From positions 62,001 through 126,000 of the forward strand of contig NZ_LLEI02000043.1 of NCBI RefSeq assembly GCF_001399455.2: a DNA stretch of 64,000 nt, in the 5' to 3' direction. The translations under genes were made by a program, and so were the position numbers. The notes beneath the pieces were generated by a model. That model was given only the letters and a program-made list of their open reading frames with translations. It was not told where the DNA came from and did no database searches. The stretch comes from Vibrio bivalvicida (GTDB taxonomy: Bacteria > Pseudomonadota > Gammaproteobacteria > Enterobacterales > Vibrionaceae). Within the stretch, counting starts at the first letter, position 1. Every line of letters begins with the position of its first letter. Positions 15,166 through 23,877 of the stretch are shown piece by piece.

Positions 15166-16056
15166 TTAAGCGTAATTTAAGTAAGCCCGCTCAAGCTTTT
15201 TGTCGTAGCTATTTTGCGCATAATCAGGGCCGTTATACAGACTCGCGAAATATGGCCAATTCTTGGCTTTGAGCGCACGGTGAAGCTGAGAGTTAGATTG
15301 AATAAAACTAACGAACGATTGTAAGTGCTTCGATTCAGACAGAAACATATCACTGACGAAATCTTCGACACTGTTGTAACCCGCAGCTTGATAATTGAAG
15401 CCCATAATTTGGTAGCGACCAAATGAGGTGGATAGAAGCGCCGCATGGCTATCAAGCTCAATTGCTTCTTGCAAACGCCCGTACTCTTTTTCTCCGCCTA
15501 AATACAATCCGCGTTGCCATTTTTTCGATGAAATCTTGGGGTGGGAGTCGTCAAACTTGTGTTGGGTGTATTTGGAAAACTTGTGTGCTTCAAATAAGAT
15601 TCGCGGTTTGCCGCATTTCAAAAAGCCACTGCCGTTAGACTCTACGTCTGACACGGCTTTGATTGCAGCAATGTCGCAACCGAGTGACATGGCGGCATTT
15701 TCGAAATCCTGATCACAAAGCCCTATTTGAGGTGTAACGTTTGGCCAGTGGAAATTAGGCGCAACGACCTCTTTTTCTTTTTGACATAAGCGTTGTAGAG
15801 CTAGATGGCTTTTGCCGCCGACATCTATGCGATAGTCGGGGTGCTTAAAATGCAAAATGTTTCTTTGCAGTAGTCCAATAGCTAGACAAGTGGGGGAGTG
15901 ATTGACGTCACTGCTGACCTCTCCATCCTCTCTCAATGGGGCTTTAAGGCCAATATGTTTGCTAACAAGGTTAAGTGCGTTTTGAATGCTAAGCACGTCT
16001 TGCCTTACGTTGCTTGCTGACTTCCCAACTGACCAGACGAGTTTTATTGTGTTCAT
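15166..16056 (-). CDS. N-acetylmuramidase-family cell-wall hydrolase
   Basis: 296 residues. The C-terminal 190 residues match the N-acetylmuramidase family (formerly DUF3380): AIKAVSDVESNGSGFL with the likely catalytic Glu, KPRILFEAHKFSKYT, STSFGRYQIMGFNYQAAGY and a final LYNGPDYAQNSYDKKL. The N-terminal 95 residues, with repeated short helices and 'LLQRNILHF', may be a peptidoglycan-binding module. There is no signal peptide, as in phage endolysins. No holin or phage gene is nearby. In this setting it could open the envelope for release of R-bodies or be itself a delivered effector. The start has GGAG at good spacing. Confidence 0.82.
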   Translation of the reverse strand: MNTIKLVWSVGKSASNVRQDVLSIQNALNLVSKHIGLKAPLREDGEVSSDVNHSPTCLAIGLLQRNILHFKHPDYRIDVGGKSHLALQRLCQKEKEVVAPNFHWPNVTPQIGLCDQDFENAAMSLGCDIAAIKAVSDVESNGSGFLKCGKPRILFEAHKFSKYTQHKFDDSHPKISSKKWQRGLYLGGEKEYGRLQEAIELDSHAALLSTSFGRYQIMGFNYQAAGYNSVEDFVSDMFLSESKHLQSFVSFIQSNSQLHRALKAKNWPYFASLYNGPDYAQNSYDKKLERAYLNYA

Positions 16057-16176
16057 GATGATTCTCCATGTTAAGTCGATCCATAGAGAATGTATTATTG
16101 GTAGGTACGAATACCTCGGGGGGAGAGGCGAGTTTTTAGTCGTTAGTGATTAAATGAAGACTAAATACCGAGTCAA

Positions 16177-16210
16177 AGAAACAGAAATCAATGGTTTGAT
16201 TTCTGTTTCT
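16177..16210 (-). other. Perfect 15-bp hairpin downstream of DUF3297 gene
   Basis: The arms 16177-16191 and 16196-16210 are exact reverse complements (AGAAACAGAAATCAA / TTGATTTCTGTTTCT) around a 4-base loop. It lies 67 bases after the stop of the minus-strand DUF3297 gene and before the muramidase. The stem is A/T-rich and no clear T-run follows, so it could be a terminator, an mRNA stabiliser or a protein-binding palindrome. Confidence 0.55.
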
Positions 16211-16276
16211 ATCAAAACGAATAACCCATGTCGCTTGAGAGCATGGTGATTAGTCGCATTCGTTTTATGAGCAAGC

Positions 16277-16522
16277 TTACACGTAGTACGCTTCAACTTC
16301 GCCTTTTAGTTGGATAAGCATTGGGTTACCAAAGCGATCTTTCGCTTTTGGTGATGCGATTTTTACCCAACCTTCGCTAACACAATATTCTTCAACGTCT
16401 GTGCGCTCTTGACCTTTAAAACGAATACCGATCTGGTGATCGAAGCACTCTTTTACAAAGAAAGGGCTACGTGGGTTACCTGATAGGCGATCTGGTAGAG
16501 CTGGTTTAGCAGTATCTGTCAT
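16277..16522 (-). CDS. DUF3297 family protein
   Basis: 81 residues from the ATG at 16522 (MTDTAKPALPDRL). This is a short, conserved proteobacterial protein: LPDRLSGNPRSPFF, VGIRFKG-like 'IGIRFKGQERTDVEEYCVSE' and GWVKI followed by KDRFGNPMLI. No membrane segment. Family function is unknown. It is a single gene with its own transcription unit, probably part of the core genome and marking the right edge of the accessory island. Confidence 0.85.
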   Translation of the reverse strand: MTDTAKPALPDRLSGNPRSPFFVKECFDHQIGIRFKGQERTDVEEYCVSEGWVKIASPKAKDRFGNPMLIQLKGEVEAYYV

Positions 16523-16629
16523 GTTTTTCGACCTTGAAGTCCGTAAAAAAAGTGCGCCATTGTAAGTCACAGATTGCTATGGGTTCAAGACATCTAATGA
16601 CAGTTATCACAAACGATTTAAGTTTGAAC

Positions 16630-18621
16630 CTACAACCCCTTCAAATACTGGGCATTGGCCGTTGGCTGAATCATGCTATTGATGGTACTTACGTTGTCGT
16701 CACTGTGTTGTGCTAGGAGCAATAAGAACGCATCAATCAGTTCAGGTTTACTGGCTGCCACTTGCGTTTCGGTTTGAATATCCCGCAGATCGATCAACAC
16801 ATCAGTAAACAGGTTCGGTAAGTCTTGCAGCACTTGTAGGTTTAATACGTTGTGTTCACTGTAGATTGAGTTGTGGCTGCCCTTTTGTTTTTGCACCACG
16901 TACGGATTGTCTTTGAGATTTATGATAGATGTACGCTTGTCACAACGTTTCAAACAGCCTTTATTGACTTTGATCTTGCGACAGCCGTCGGTCTGTTGGA
17001 ATAAACATTGGCGACTGGTCAGCAGTGTACTTGGGTGGTAGATGCTATAGTAGCTGCGCATGTTTTGTGGACGCTTAATATGGCGCATCTGCTTCATGTT
17101 CAACTCGTTGGAGATGAATGCACCGCTTGCGGTAAACTCTTGTTGTAAGCATTTGAATGAGTAGGAGTTGACCGTGTTCATCTGTGGGCCTGCGATCCAA
17201 CCCAGTCCAAGTTCTTGAGCTAAAATGCCCACACCGGAGTTGTTAGTGATCGAGAGCGCTGGCTTTACTGCCTCTAACAGTGTGCGTGCAGCTTGGTAAT
17301 CGTCACCAATCAAAATCGCAGGAAACCAAGGTTTTAACTGTGGGTTTGCTTGGAACAACTTGAGCATTGCATTCAGTTCAGCAGCCAGTCCCATCGGCAG
17401 CTGAAAATAGACGTCTACGTCAGTGTATTCGCCCAGTACAGCGTCTTGTGGTGACGAGATCAATACCGATAACTTTGGCGCTCCTTGATGCACTTCTGGT
17501 TGAGGCAGTGGCGGCAAAGTGGGTACATCAATCGCCCCTTTTAGGCTGCTAGAAGAAGCTCGCGTTGCAGTGACGTCAAAGTCTTGGGTCTTCTTCGTCA
17601 CTTTCTCAATGATCGCTGTTTTGTCGTCGTAGAGCTTTTTCTTCACTATCTGCACATCGTCTGCCGATTCACATTTGTAGATTTTTGAAAAGTGTTTCAC
17701 CGCATGGTCGCGGGGGTTGTCGATGTACATCGCTTTACCGAAGTCGCCTTGCAAGAATGCATTGGAGAAATCGCGGTTGAAGACGGTGTACAGTTCTGTG
17801 GTGTCGTTCGACAGTTCTACGCCATCGCACAAGCGGTCAATCTGTTTACGCCAGTTGTCGACCACGGTGTAAACGTAGTGGGACTTCTTGATGCGGCCTT
17901 CCACTTTCAACGAATACACGCCAGCATCGGCAAGCGTTGCTAGATCGCCAAAGGCTGAGTTGTCTTTCATATTGAGTGGATAGCGATTGCCAGTTTTGGT
18001 GGTTTCATACTCTTCTCGACAAGGTTGGCTGCATCGCCCGCGGTTGCCTGACGCGCCATTACGCGCAGAGCTGATGTAGCAAATCCCAGAGAAACCAATG
18101 CAGTAAGAGCCGTGGACAAACACTTCCATCATCACATCATGCTCGCGACCAAACTGAGCCAGATGCTTAATCTCACTGATGTTCAACTCGCGCGATAGAT
18201 TGACGCGACTTGCCGTCAACCGATTAAGAAACAGAACCTGCCCCTCGTTATGGGTGTTGAGCTGAGTTGATGCGTGTATATCTAAATCAGGGAAATAGTT
18301 GTTGAGAATGTAGGCCAAACCAAGGTCTTGCACGATCACGCCATCAATAGACGTGGTGTTCAATTGACTAAGCAAGCGCACAATGGCTGGAACTTCACTC
18401 TCTAGAATCAACACGTTGAGAGTCAGGAAGATCTTACAGTTGTGCTGATGCGCAAGCTGCAATACGCCATTCAAGTTATCTAAGGTGAGGTTGGTGGCTC
18501 GGTTACGTGCATTGAAACGGTCTAAACCACAATAGATAGCATCCGCCCCGGCGGCAATGGCTGCCTTAATCGAATCTAAATCCCCGCCCGGTGCTAATAA
18601 CTCAAATTGATCGCGTGTCAC
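16630..18621 (-). CDS. Peptidase U32-family protein, RlhA/TrhP-related
   Basis: 663 residues. The N-terminal half has the U32 TIM-barrel pattern: FELLAPGGDLDSIKAAIAAG, ADAIYCGLDRFNARN, HASTQLNTHN and VFVHGSYCIGFSGICYIS. The Cys-containing GNRGRCSQPCREEYE and MKDNS follow. Conserved cysteines in this region bind an Fe-S cluster in the RNA hydroxylases RlhA and TrhP. The C-terminal half differs from E. coli RlhA and has further cysteines (GCRKIKVNKGCLKRC). U32 proteins of this type hydroxylate RNA using prephenate-derived chemistry; whether this paralogue does is inference. It starts with GTG at 18621 and has only a weak ribosome site. Confidence 0.8.
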   Translation of the reverse strand: MTRDQFELLAPGGDLDSIKAAIAAGADAIYCGLDRFNARNRATNLTLDNLNGVLQLAHQHNCKIFLTLNVLILESEVPAIVRLLSQLNTTSIDGVIVQDLGLAYILNNYFPDLDIHASTQLNTHNEGQVLFLNRLTASRVNLSRELNISEIKHLAQFGREHDVMMEVFVHGSYCIGFSGICYISSARNGASGNRGRCSQPCREEYETTKTGNRYPLNMKDNSAFGDLATLADAGVYSLKVEGRIKKSHYVYTVVDNWRKQIDRLCDGVELSNDTTELYTVFNRDFSNAFLQGDFGKAMYIDNPRDHAVKHFSKIYKCESADDVQIVKKKLYDDKTAIIEKVTKKTQDFDVTATRASSSSLKGAIDVPTLPPLPQPEVHQGAPKLSVLISSPQDAVLGEYTDVDVYFQLPMGLAAELNAMLKLFQANPQLKPWFPAILIGDDYQAARTLLEAVKPALSITNNSGVGILAQELGLGWIAGPQMNTVNSYSFKCLQQEFTASGAFISNELNMKQMRHIKRPQNMRSYYSIYHPSTLLTSRQCLFQQTDGCRKIKVNKGCLKRCDKRTSIINLKDNPYVVQKQKGSHNSIYSEHNVLNLQVLQDLPNLFTDVLIDLRDIQTETQVAASKPELIDAFLLLLAQHSDDNVSTINSMIQPTANAQYLKGL

Positions 18622-18770
18622 TACTTATCTCTTACTCAATAAAATAGGAGCGGTATTTTACGGGGATAAAAAGTGTGATCTAGCGCTGATTAAGGCTTTG
18701 TTAATCTGCATCAATTAATTTGTCTTCTAAGGCGAGATTTCAATTAATGGTTGCAATCACTGCGAATTGC

Positions 18771-18800
18771 TTTAGTGTTATACCTATGTATAACACTAAA
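18771..18800. promoter_or_regulatory. Large palindromic operator upstream of GntR/ABC operon
   Basis: Two exact 13-base arms, TTTAGTGTTATAC (18771-18783) and GTATAACACTAAA (18788-18800), flank a CTAT spacer. The palindrome ends 24 bases before the GntR gene start. YtrA-type GntR repressors bind palindromes of this kind in their own promoters, so autoregulation is very likely. Confidence 0.8.
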
Positions 18801-18823
18801 TCGCAATTGATAAGGCAAGCTTC

Positions 18824-19195
18824 ATGACAGATTGGAACGAAACGCAGCCTATCTTTCGTCAACTAGCGGATCGAATTACAGAGCAAATCCTGCAAGGTAT
18901 TTGGAACGAAGGAGAGGCATTACCTTCGGTTCGAGCCGTCGCAGGAGATTTGAAAATCAACCACATCACTGTGATGAAAGGTTATCAGCTACTGGTGGAT
19001 GAAGGTCTCGTAGAAAAAAAACGCGGTCAGGGAATGTTCGTGGCACAAGGCGCACTGAGTCAGTTGAAAGCGTCGCAAAAACAGGATTTTATTCAGCAGC
19101 AGATCCCGTCAATTGCGGTGAAACTGCAGCAGCTAGACATTCCACTTCAAGAATTTATTGAGCAGTTAACACTGCACGTTGAGGGCAAACAATGA
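18824..19195 (+). CDS. GntR-family regulator, YtrA subfamily
   Basis: 123 residues: a winged HTH (residues about 10-75: IFRQLADRITEQILQGIWNE, EALPSVRAVAGDLKINHITV and QGMFVA) followed by a short helical dimerisation tail. The compact size without a ligand-binding domain is typical of YtrA-type GntR repressors, which control an ABC transporter in the same operon. The stop overlaps the ATPase start by 4 bases (ATGA). A 30-base palindrome at 18771 is the probable operator. It is likely to repress itself and the two transporter genes; the inducer is not evident. Confidence 0.88.
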   Translation: MTDWNETQPIFRQLADRITEQILQGIWNEGEALPSVRAVAGDLKINHITVMKGYQLLVDEGLVEKKRGQGMFVAQGALSQLKASQKQDFIQQQIPSIAVKLQQLDIPLQEFIEQLTLHVEGKQ

Positions 19196-20061
19196 GCGTA
19201 TTAATTGAAGCTCGGCAGGTAACCAAGCACTACTCAGGTCGAGCCAAGGAGCAAGGCGAAGCGATTAAAAACATTAGCTTTGAACTCAAAGCGGGACAAG
19301 TCCTCGGTTTGCTTGGTCACAATGGTGCAGGTAAATCGACCTTGATTAAAAGCCTGCTAGGTGCTCACGACTATCAGGGTGATATTCAAGTTCTGGGACT
19401 TGAGCCTATCTCACAGCGCGCCAAAGTGATGGAACACCTGTCTTATATTTCAGATGTGAACGTGCTGCCTGACTGGATGACGGTAAGACAAATTCTTCGT
19501 TACACCGCGGGTGTTCACCCAAGTTTCGATGTGAACAAAGCGCGTGCTGTACTCGAAAAAACCGACATCAAGCTTAATAGCAAAATCAAATCGCTTTCAA
19601 AAGGCATGAAGGTACAGCTACACCTTGCGATTGTGATTTCGACCGATACCAAAGTATTGATTCTCGACGAGCCGACCCTTGGCTTGGATCTTGTTTACAG
19701 AGATACCTTTTATCGACATCTCCTTGAATGGTTTCATGATGGAGAGCGTGCTCTGATTATTGCTAGCCATGAGGTATCTGAGATTGAACATTTGTTAACC
19801 GATGTGCTTATCCTTAAGCATGGTCAAGCTGTGCTGCAATCATCGATGGAGAACATTGCCGAAGACTATGTGATTGTCGAAACCACCGATGAACCACGCG
19901 CACAAATGGAAGCACTGAAGCCGCTTTCTAGTGAGCGAGCGCTCGGCAGTACGCGTTGGCTGATTCGTTCTGAACAAGCGCAACAGCTCGACGACGTAGA
20001 CAAAATTTACAATGTAAAACTGGCAGATCTGTTCTTAGCTCTACAGAAGGAGGCTGCGTAA
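19192..20061 (+). CDS. ABC transporter ATP-binding protein (YtrB-like)
   Basis: 289 residues. Walker A GHNGAGKST is near residue 43, Q-loop in SYISDVNVLPDWMT, a variant signature LSKGMKVQLHLAI, Walker B LILDEPTLGLD and H-loop IASHE. The C-terminal 80 residues are an extension common in ABC-2 exporters. It overlaps the GntR gene by 4 bases and its own stop overlaps the permease start (TAATG). The pattern of GntR + ATPase + ABC-2 permease suggests a stress- or antibiotic-responsive exporter as in YtrABC operons; the substrate is unknown. Confidence 0.88.
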   Translation: MSVLIEARQVTKHYSGRAKEQGEAIKNISFELKAGQVLGLLGHNGAGKSTLIKSLLGAHDYQGDIQVLGLEPISQRAKVMEHLSYISDVNVLPDWMTVRQILRYTAGVHPSFDVNKARAVLEKTDIKLNSKIKSLSKGMKVQLHLAIVISTDTKVLILDEPTLGLDLVYRDTFYRHLLEWFHDGERALIIASHEVSEIEHLLTDVLILKHGQAVLQSSMENIAEDYVIVETTDEPRAQMEALKPLSSERALGSTRWLIRSEQAQQLDDVDKIYNVKLADLFLALQKEAA

Positions 20062-20891
20062 TGAATCCATATTTCTATATGTTCGAGAAAGAGTGGCTAG
20101 AACATAAAGTGATCACGCGTATTCCTTTGGTGTTGCTAGTGTGTGGTGTAGTACTTCTACTTTCGATCTTGATGAATTCGACCATTCAAAGCAATGTCAC
20201 TTACGAGCTAACTTATGATGTGAATGGCTTTGAATCTGGTTATGAATTAGGTAAGCAGTTAAGTGGCTTGGCTTTTGGCTTTACTGGCTTTTTGTCGATT
20301 CTATTGACCAGCCTTTATTTCCCGAAGACATTACGTAAAGAGCGCCAAGAGGGCAGTGTGATGTTTTGGCGCAGCATGCCTGTCTCTGACATGACGACGC
20401 ATTTAGTGAAGCTTGGTTTTGGTTTGCTGGTGACACCTATCATTTGCTCGATGTTGGTTGTGTCCGCTGACTTCCTAATGTGGGTGATTAATCTTGTCAT
20501 GTCGGAGAAATTTCCACTGTTCTTCACTGGTGAGTCAATCTTATATGTCTTTACGCATTGGTTTGAGTTTATTGGTCGCATGTGGTTAGTGGGCTTGGCA
20601 TTACTGCCGCTTGCAACATTAGCCATGGCAATTTCTCAGAAAGTTAACTCTCCATTGTTAGTCATGGTGATTGGTTTTTACGTGATTAAACTACTTTCGA
20701 CAAACCTGTTAGGTACTTCTGCTGTGAGTCATTTCTTGCAGGCAGTAACTATCTTGCCATTTGACTTACTGGCTGAGAGCAACCCACTAGCCGCGTTTGC
20801 AAATGTAGGAACAGTTAATCTGGTGGTTTACTTTTCGTTAGGCGTTTTGGGCTTGCTGGCAAGCTTAAGATTGAGCCGCTCTGTCGACTAG
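20061..20891 (+). CDS. ABC-2 type transporter permease
   Basis: 276 residues with about six transmembrane segments (for example PLVLLVCGVVLLLSILMN near residue 25 and VVYFSLGVLGLLASLRLSRS at the end). A short periplasmic loop follows TM1. The stretch FPKTLRKERQEGSVMFWRSM between TM2 and TM3 is the cytoplasmic coupling region typical of ABC-2 permeases. It is the last gene of the GntR-ATPase-permease operon, with a terminator 27 bases after the stop. Partner of the ATPase at 19192. Confidence 0.85.
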   Translation: MNPYFYMFEKEWLEHKVITRIPLVLLVCGVVLLLSILMNSTIQSNVTYELTYDVNGFESGYELGKQLSGLAFGFTGFLSILLTSLYFPKTLRKERQEGSVMFWRSMPVSDMTTHLVKLGFGLLVTPIICSMLVVSADFLMWVINLVMSEKFPLFFTGESILYVFTHWFEFIGRMWLVGLALLPLATLAMAISQKVNSPLLVMVIGFYVIKLLSTNLLGTSAVSHFLQAVTILPFDLLAESNPLAAFANVGTVNLVVYFSLGVLGLLASLRLSRSVD

Positions 20892-20917
20892 ACTTTTCTG
20901 ACGGTTTAAAATTAAAG

Positions 20918-20949
20918 AAGGCGCTTATGGTTGGTTAGCGCCTTTTTTG
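20918..20949 (+). terminator. Terminator of the GntR/ABC operon
   Basis: An 8-bp stem (AAGGCGCT / AGCGCCTT) with an 11-base loop runs into a T-run. Confidence 0.85.
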
Positions 20950-21109
20950 ATTCTTGCTCCAGTATGAACAAAGACTGTACGTGTGGATGAAAAGGTAAGC
21001 ACTACAAAACGCATAATACAGTTGAAAGAAGGTAGCGAAATCGCCACCTTCGTTGTCGTCACAATAAGACAAATTACTCATAGGGTACTCTTGCAACTTG
21101 GCTATGCTT

Positions 21110-22702
21110 TTAGTTTAAGTTATTGTTTTTAAATGCTTCAACATAAGCTTTATCTTCTCCCATAATGTGTTGACGTAGCCAGTTCTTCAAAAACTCCATC
21201 AATTCGTCTCCTATCTCTTCACCTCTTTCTACGCGACTTTGAAACTCCAAGACTTGCTTAACTAAATGTTGGTGTTTTTCGATATGGTCTTTGGTTTGAG
21301 CATAATCGATCTGTTCAAACAAAATCTCTTCATAGGCAAAGTGGTTGGCCGTGTAATCAATCAAGCCCTGTACAACCCGCTTGATAGAAGAGAGACCATA
21401 ATTGTGTTTAAGCAGGTAATAGAGCTCATTAATTAAATGGAGCAGCGTTTGGTGCTGACGATTGATTTCGTCTAACCCGATATCGAGTTGATTACTCCAT
21501 TCCATCAGTTTTCCCCGCTTAGCTTCATCGGCTTCGACCTGTTTCGAATCTGTAGCGAAGCGATGGAGTAGAGAATCGATTTCGCCTGACAAGTTACGTA
21601 CCGTAATACTGGCAATTAAGGTTTCTTTAGTAGCGCGAACGTTATTGTCGGATTCAGTTGCGATTAGCGCTAAGCTGTCTTGTAAGCTTTGTGTTTGCAC
21701 GAGCTGCTGCTCGGATGATTGAGCAATATGTTGGCCGTAAGTACGGACCTCGTCGATTTGTTGGTTAAGTTCTTTAAATGTGTGCTCGGCTGTTGATGCA
21801 ATCTCCAAAGACCGTTCCATGCTGGATTTATTTTCTTTCATGGTTTCCAAAACGTCATCGGTCTTGGCTTGAAGGTTGGTAATTTTTCCACGAATCTCTT
21901 CGGTGGCCTCTTGAGTTCTTAGTGACAGCGAACGAACTTCATCCGCGACGACAGCAAAGCCTCGGCCTTGTTCTCCGGCGCGAGCACTCTCGATGGCAGC
22001 ATTAAGTGCAAGCAAGTTAGTTTGTTCGGCTATTCCGCTAATTGTCTCCATTACTTGGCTAATTTGTGCAGTCTCTTCCATCAGTGACTGAAAGTGTTCA
22101 TTAGAATTGTCGATATGATGATTAGCGTTTTCCAAAGCCTCTTCTAAGGCGATCATGTCTCGGGTGCCTTGATCTGCTTTAGCTTTAGCTTGATTAGAAA
22201 GTGTCGCGGTTGATTCACAGTAACTAGAAACATTTTGCGTGATTTCTGACAACTGGGTGATGATCTCTTTGGCGTTGTCGACGTCTTGCTTTTGTCCCAT
22301 AGCACCTGTTCTCGAAATGCCAGAGTCTTCTTGTACAGTTTCCGCGACTTCGACTAAGCGTGCGGTCGACTTACGAAGTGCATGTACGGTCCGAGAGATA
22401 TCCTCTCCAATTCGATTGAAGGTACTCAGTAATGGAGCATTGAGGGTATCACTGGTGTCAATTCTTACCGTAAGATCACCTTCTGAAAGGTGGATCGCGA
22501 TTTGTTTAAGCCGCTCCAGCAATCCGGTCATAGAAGTAACGACAGATACAACCACTAAGTGATAAAGCAGCAATAATATGAGCCATAACCAAGATTGTTC
22601 AATGAATAGCTCAATCGCAACTGGAAAAATTAGTAAGCTTAGCAGCAATGACCACTGCATCGAAGAAAGTCGATTTAAGCCAGAAAATAAAGATCTAAAC
22701 AT
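21110..22702 (-). CDS. Methyl-accepting chemotaxis protein fused to a hemerythrin domain
   Basis: 530 residues. Two hydrophobic helices at residues about 15-60 are separated by only a few residues, so there is no periplasmic sensor domain. A HAMP-like region follows ([17 protein letters not shown]). The signalling hairpin is clear ([36 protein letters not shown]). The C-terminal 130 residues are a bacteriohemerythrin: [39 protein letters not shown] and [12 protein letters not shown] supply the His/Glu/Asp ligands of a di-iron oxygen site. The protein is probably a cytoplasmic oxygen or redox sensor feeding the Che pathway, similar in idea to DcrH. Single gene with strong AAGGAG site. Confidence 0.9.
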   Translation of the reverse strand: MFRSLFSGLNRLSSMQWSLLLSLLIFPVAIELFIEQSWLWLILLLLYHLVVVSVVTSMTGLLERLKQIAIHLSEGDLTVRIDTSDTLNAPLLSTFNRIGEDISRTVHALRKSTARLVEVAETVQEDSGISRTGAMGQKQDVDNAKEIITQLSEITQNVSSYCESTATLSNQAKAKADQGTRDMIALEEALENANHHIDNSNEHFQSLMEETAQISQVMETISGIAEQTNLLALNAAIESARAGEQGRGFAVVADEVRSLSLRTQEATEEIRGKITNLQAKTDDVLETMKENKSSMERSLEIASTAEHTFKELNQQIDEVRTYGQHIAQSSEQQLVQTQSLQDSLALIATESDNNVRATKETLIASITVRNLSGEIDSLLHRFATDSKQVEADEAKRGKLMEWSNQLDIGLDEINRQHQTLLHLINELYYLLKHNYGLSSIKRVVQGLIDYTANHFAYEEILFEQIDYAQTKDHIEKHQHLVKQVLEFQSRVERGEEIGDELMEFLKNWLRQHIMGEDKAYVEAFKNNNLN

Positions 22703-22859
22703 ACGCCAGCTCCTTGGCCGGAAATCTGTTGTTTACTTCATTAAATTTAGGCGATAGATACGGAATGACCTATTGGAATTAGACAATAAATTGATGCAAA
22801 TTAATTTCAAAGGTTTAGATGGCGAAGCTAGCAATTGTAGTTCTAGATGATGAGTTACC

Positions 22860-23717
22860 CTACTTGTCGATGGTTTTAAAGTACTCCCAGACCAACAAAC
22901 CGACGGGCCCTAGCGCGGTAGTCTTCTTGCGCGCGACATAAATAGGCACATTGAGTGGCTCGAAGCTAGGAACTAAGGTCAAAGTTGGTTCGTGCTCGGC
23001 TTCATGAGTGGTCAGTCTTCCCCATCCTAGGCCACTCTTTATCAGTGATTTTTTCGTATGATGATCAGATACATACCATTGTAGAGCCTGTTTCACTATT
23101 CCTGAGTCAGGGCTGGTTTTATATGATGATTTTACGATCACTTGTGGATAGTCATAGAGGTGGTTTGGGTTGAGCCTTGCTTGGTTCGATAACGGGAACT
23201 GATCGGACACGTAGACTGGCAGTATCAGAGTATCAACACGGCGATACTCAACGATCTCTTGATTCAACTCCATCGCGGCATAGATGCCAATGTCGACTTT
23301 ATCATCTAGTAACATCCGCTCGCCAGATGCAGTTTCAACGTCTAGGTGGATAACAGTATCGGGGTAGGATTGCTTTAGTTGTTTTAGCAGAGCGGTAACT
23401 TTGTCTGTTGGGAAAATAGCGCTGATACTGATTCTTAGTTCAGTCTCAGTTTCACTGTTCATCTGACGGGCAAATAAATCGAACTCATTAGCCGCATCTA
23501 ATAGCCGCTGTATTTTTTGCAGCAGCACTTTACCTTCTCGGGTAAGAGTCGGGCGGTAAGTGTCACGATCAAAAATCTCTATTTGATAGTGTTCTTCAAC
23601 CTGCTTAACAGAATAAGACACCGCAGAACGTGCCTTGAAGAGTTTCTCACTTGCTTGGCGAAAACTCCCTTCCTGATGAATCACGTTAACAACGTGCAAA
23701 TGTTCTAAAGCAATCAT
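22860..23717 (-). CDS. LysR-family transcriptional regulator
   Basis: 285 residues. The N-terminal winged HTH (HVVNVIHQEGSFRQASEKLF, ARSAVSYSVKQVEEH) is followed by a substrate-binding domain (TVIHLDVETASGERML, VDIGIYAA). It is divergent from the dehalogenase-SDR operon at 23878, the usual LysR-target arrangement. Inverted repeats overlapping its own start codon (23716-23743) are likely operator half-sites. The ribosome site is weak. Predicted activator of the neighbouring hydrolase genes with an unknown inducer. Confidence 0.85.
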   Translation of the reverse strand: MIALEHLHVVNVIHQEGSFRQASEKLFKARSAVSYSVKQVEEHYQIEIFDRDTYRPTLTREGKVLLQKIQRLLDAANEFDLFARQMNSETETELRISISAIFPTDKVTALLKQLKQSYPDTVIHLDVETASGERMLLDDKVDIGIYAAMELNQEIVEYRRVDTLILPVYVSDQFPLSNQARLNPNHLYDYPQVIVKSSYKTSPDSGIVKQALQWYVSDHHTKKSLIKSGLGWGRLTTHEAEHEPTLTLVPSFEPLNVPIYVARKKTTALGPVGLLVWEYFKTIDK

Positions 23718-23743
23718 GGTCTAATAATATGACCATTTTGGTC
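23716..23743. promoter_or_regulatory. Overlapping inverted repeats in the LysR-dehalogenase intergenic region
   Basis: ATGGTC (23716-23721) and GACCAT (23731-23736) form one inverted repeat. GACC (23731-23734) and GGTC (23740-23743) form a second sharing one half-site. The cluster covers the LysR start codon, as expected for autorepression. Confidence 0.55.
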
Positions 23744-23877
23744 TAAAAGCTATGCTTTTTTCGTTCATGTTTCTCTTCTAAAGTAACTCCATCGCCAGCA
23801 AACACTCGGTTCAACCAAGCGGTTTGTTTGCACAGGTAGAAGATGGCCAATTATTTTGAACATTAAGGAGTGAGACT

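Noticed and set aside
5000..16056. Complete extracellular contractile injection system or prophage
   Set aside because: Only accessory families (ATPase, DUF4157, muramidase) are present; no tube, sheath, baseplate, spike, capsid, portal, integrase or holin gene was found on either strand.
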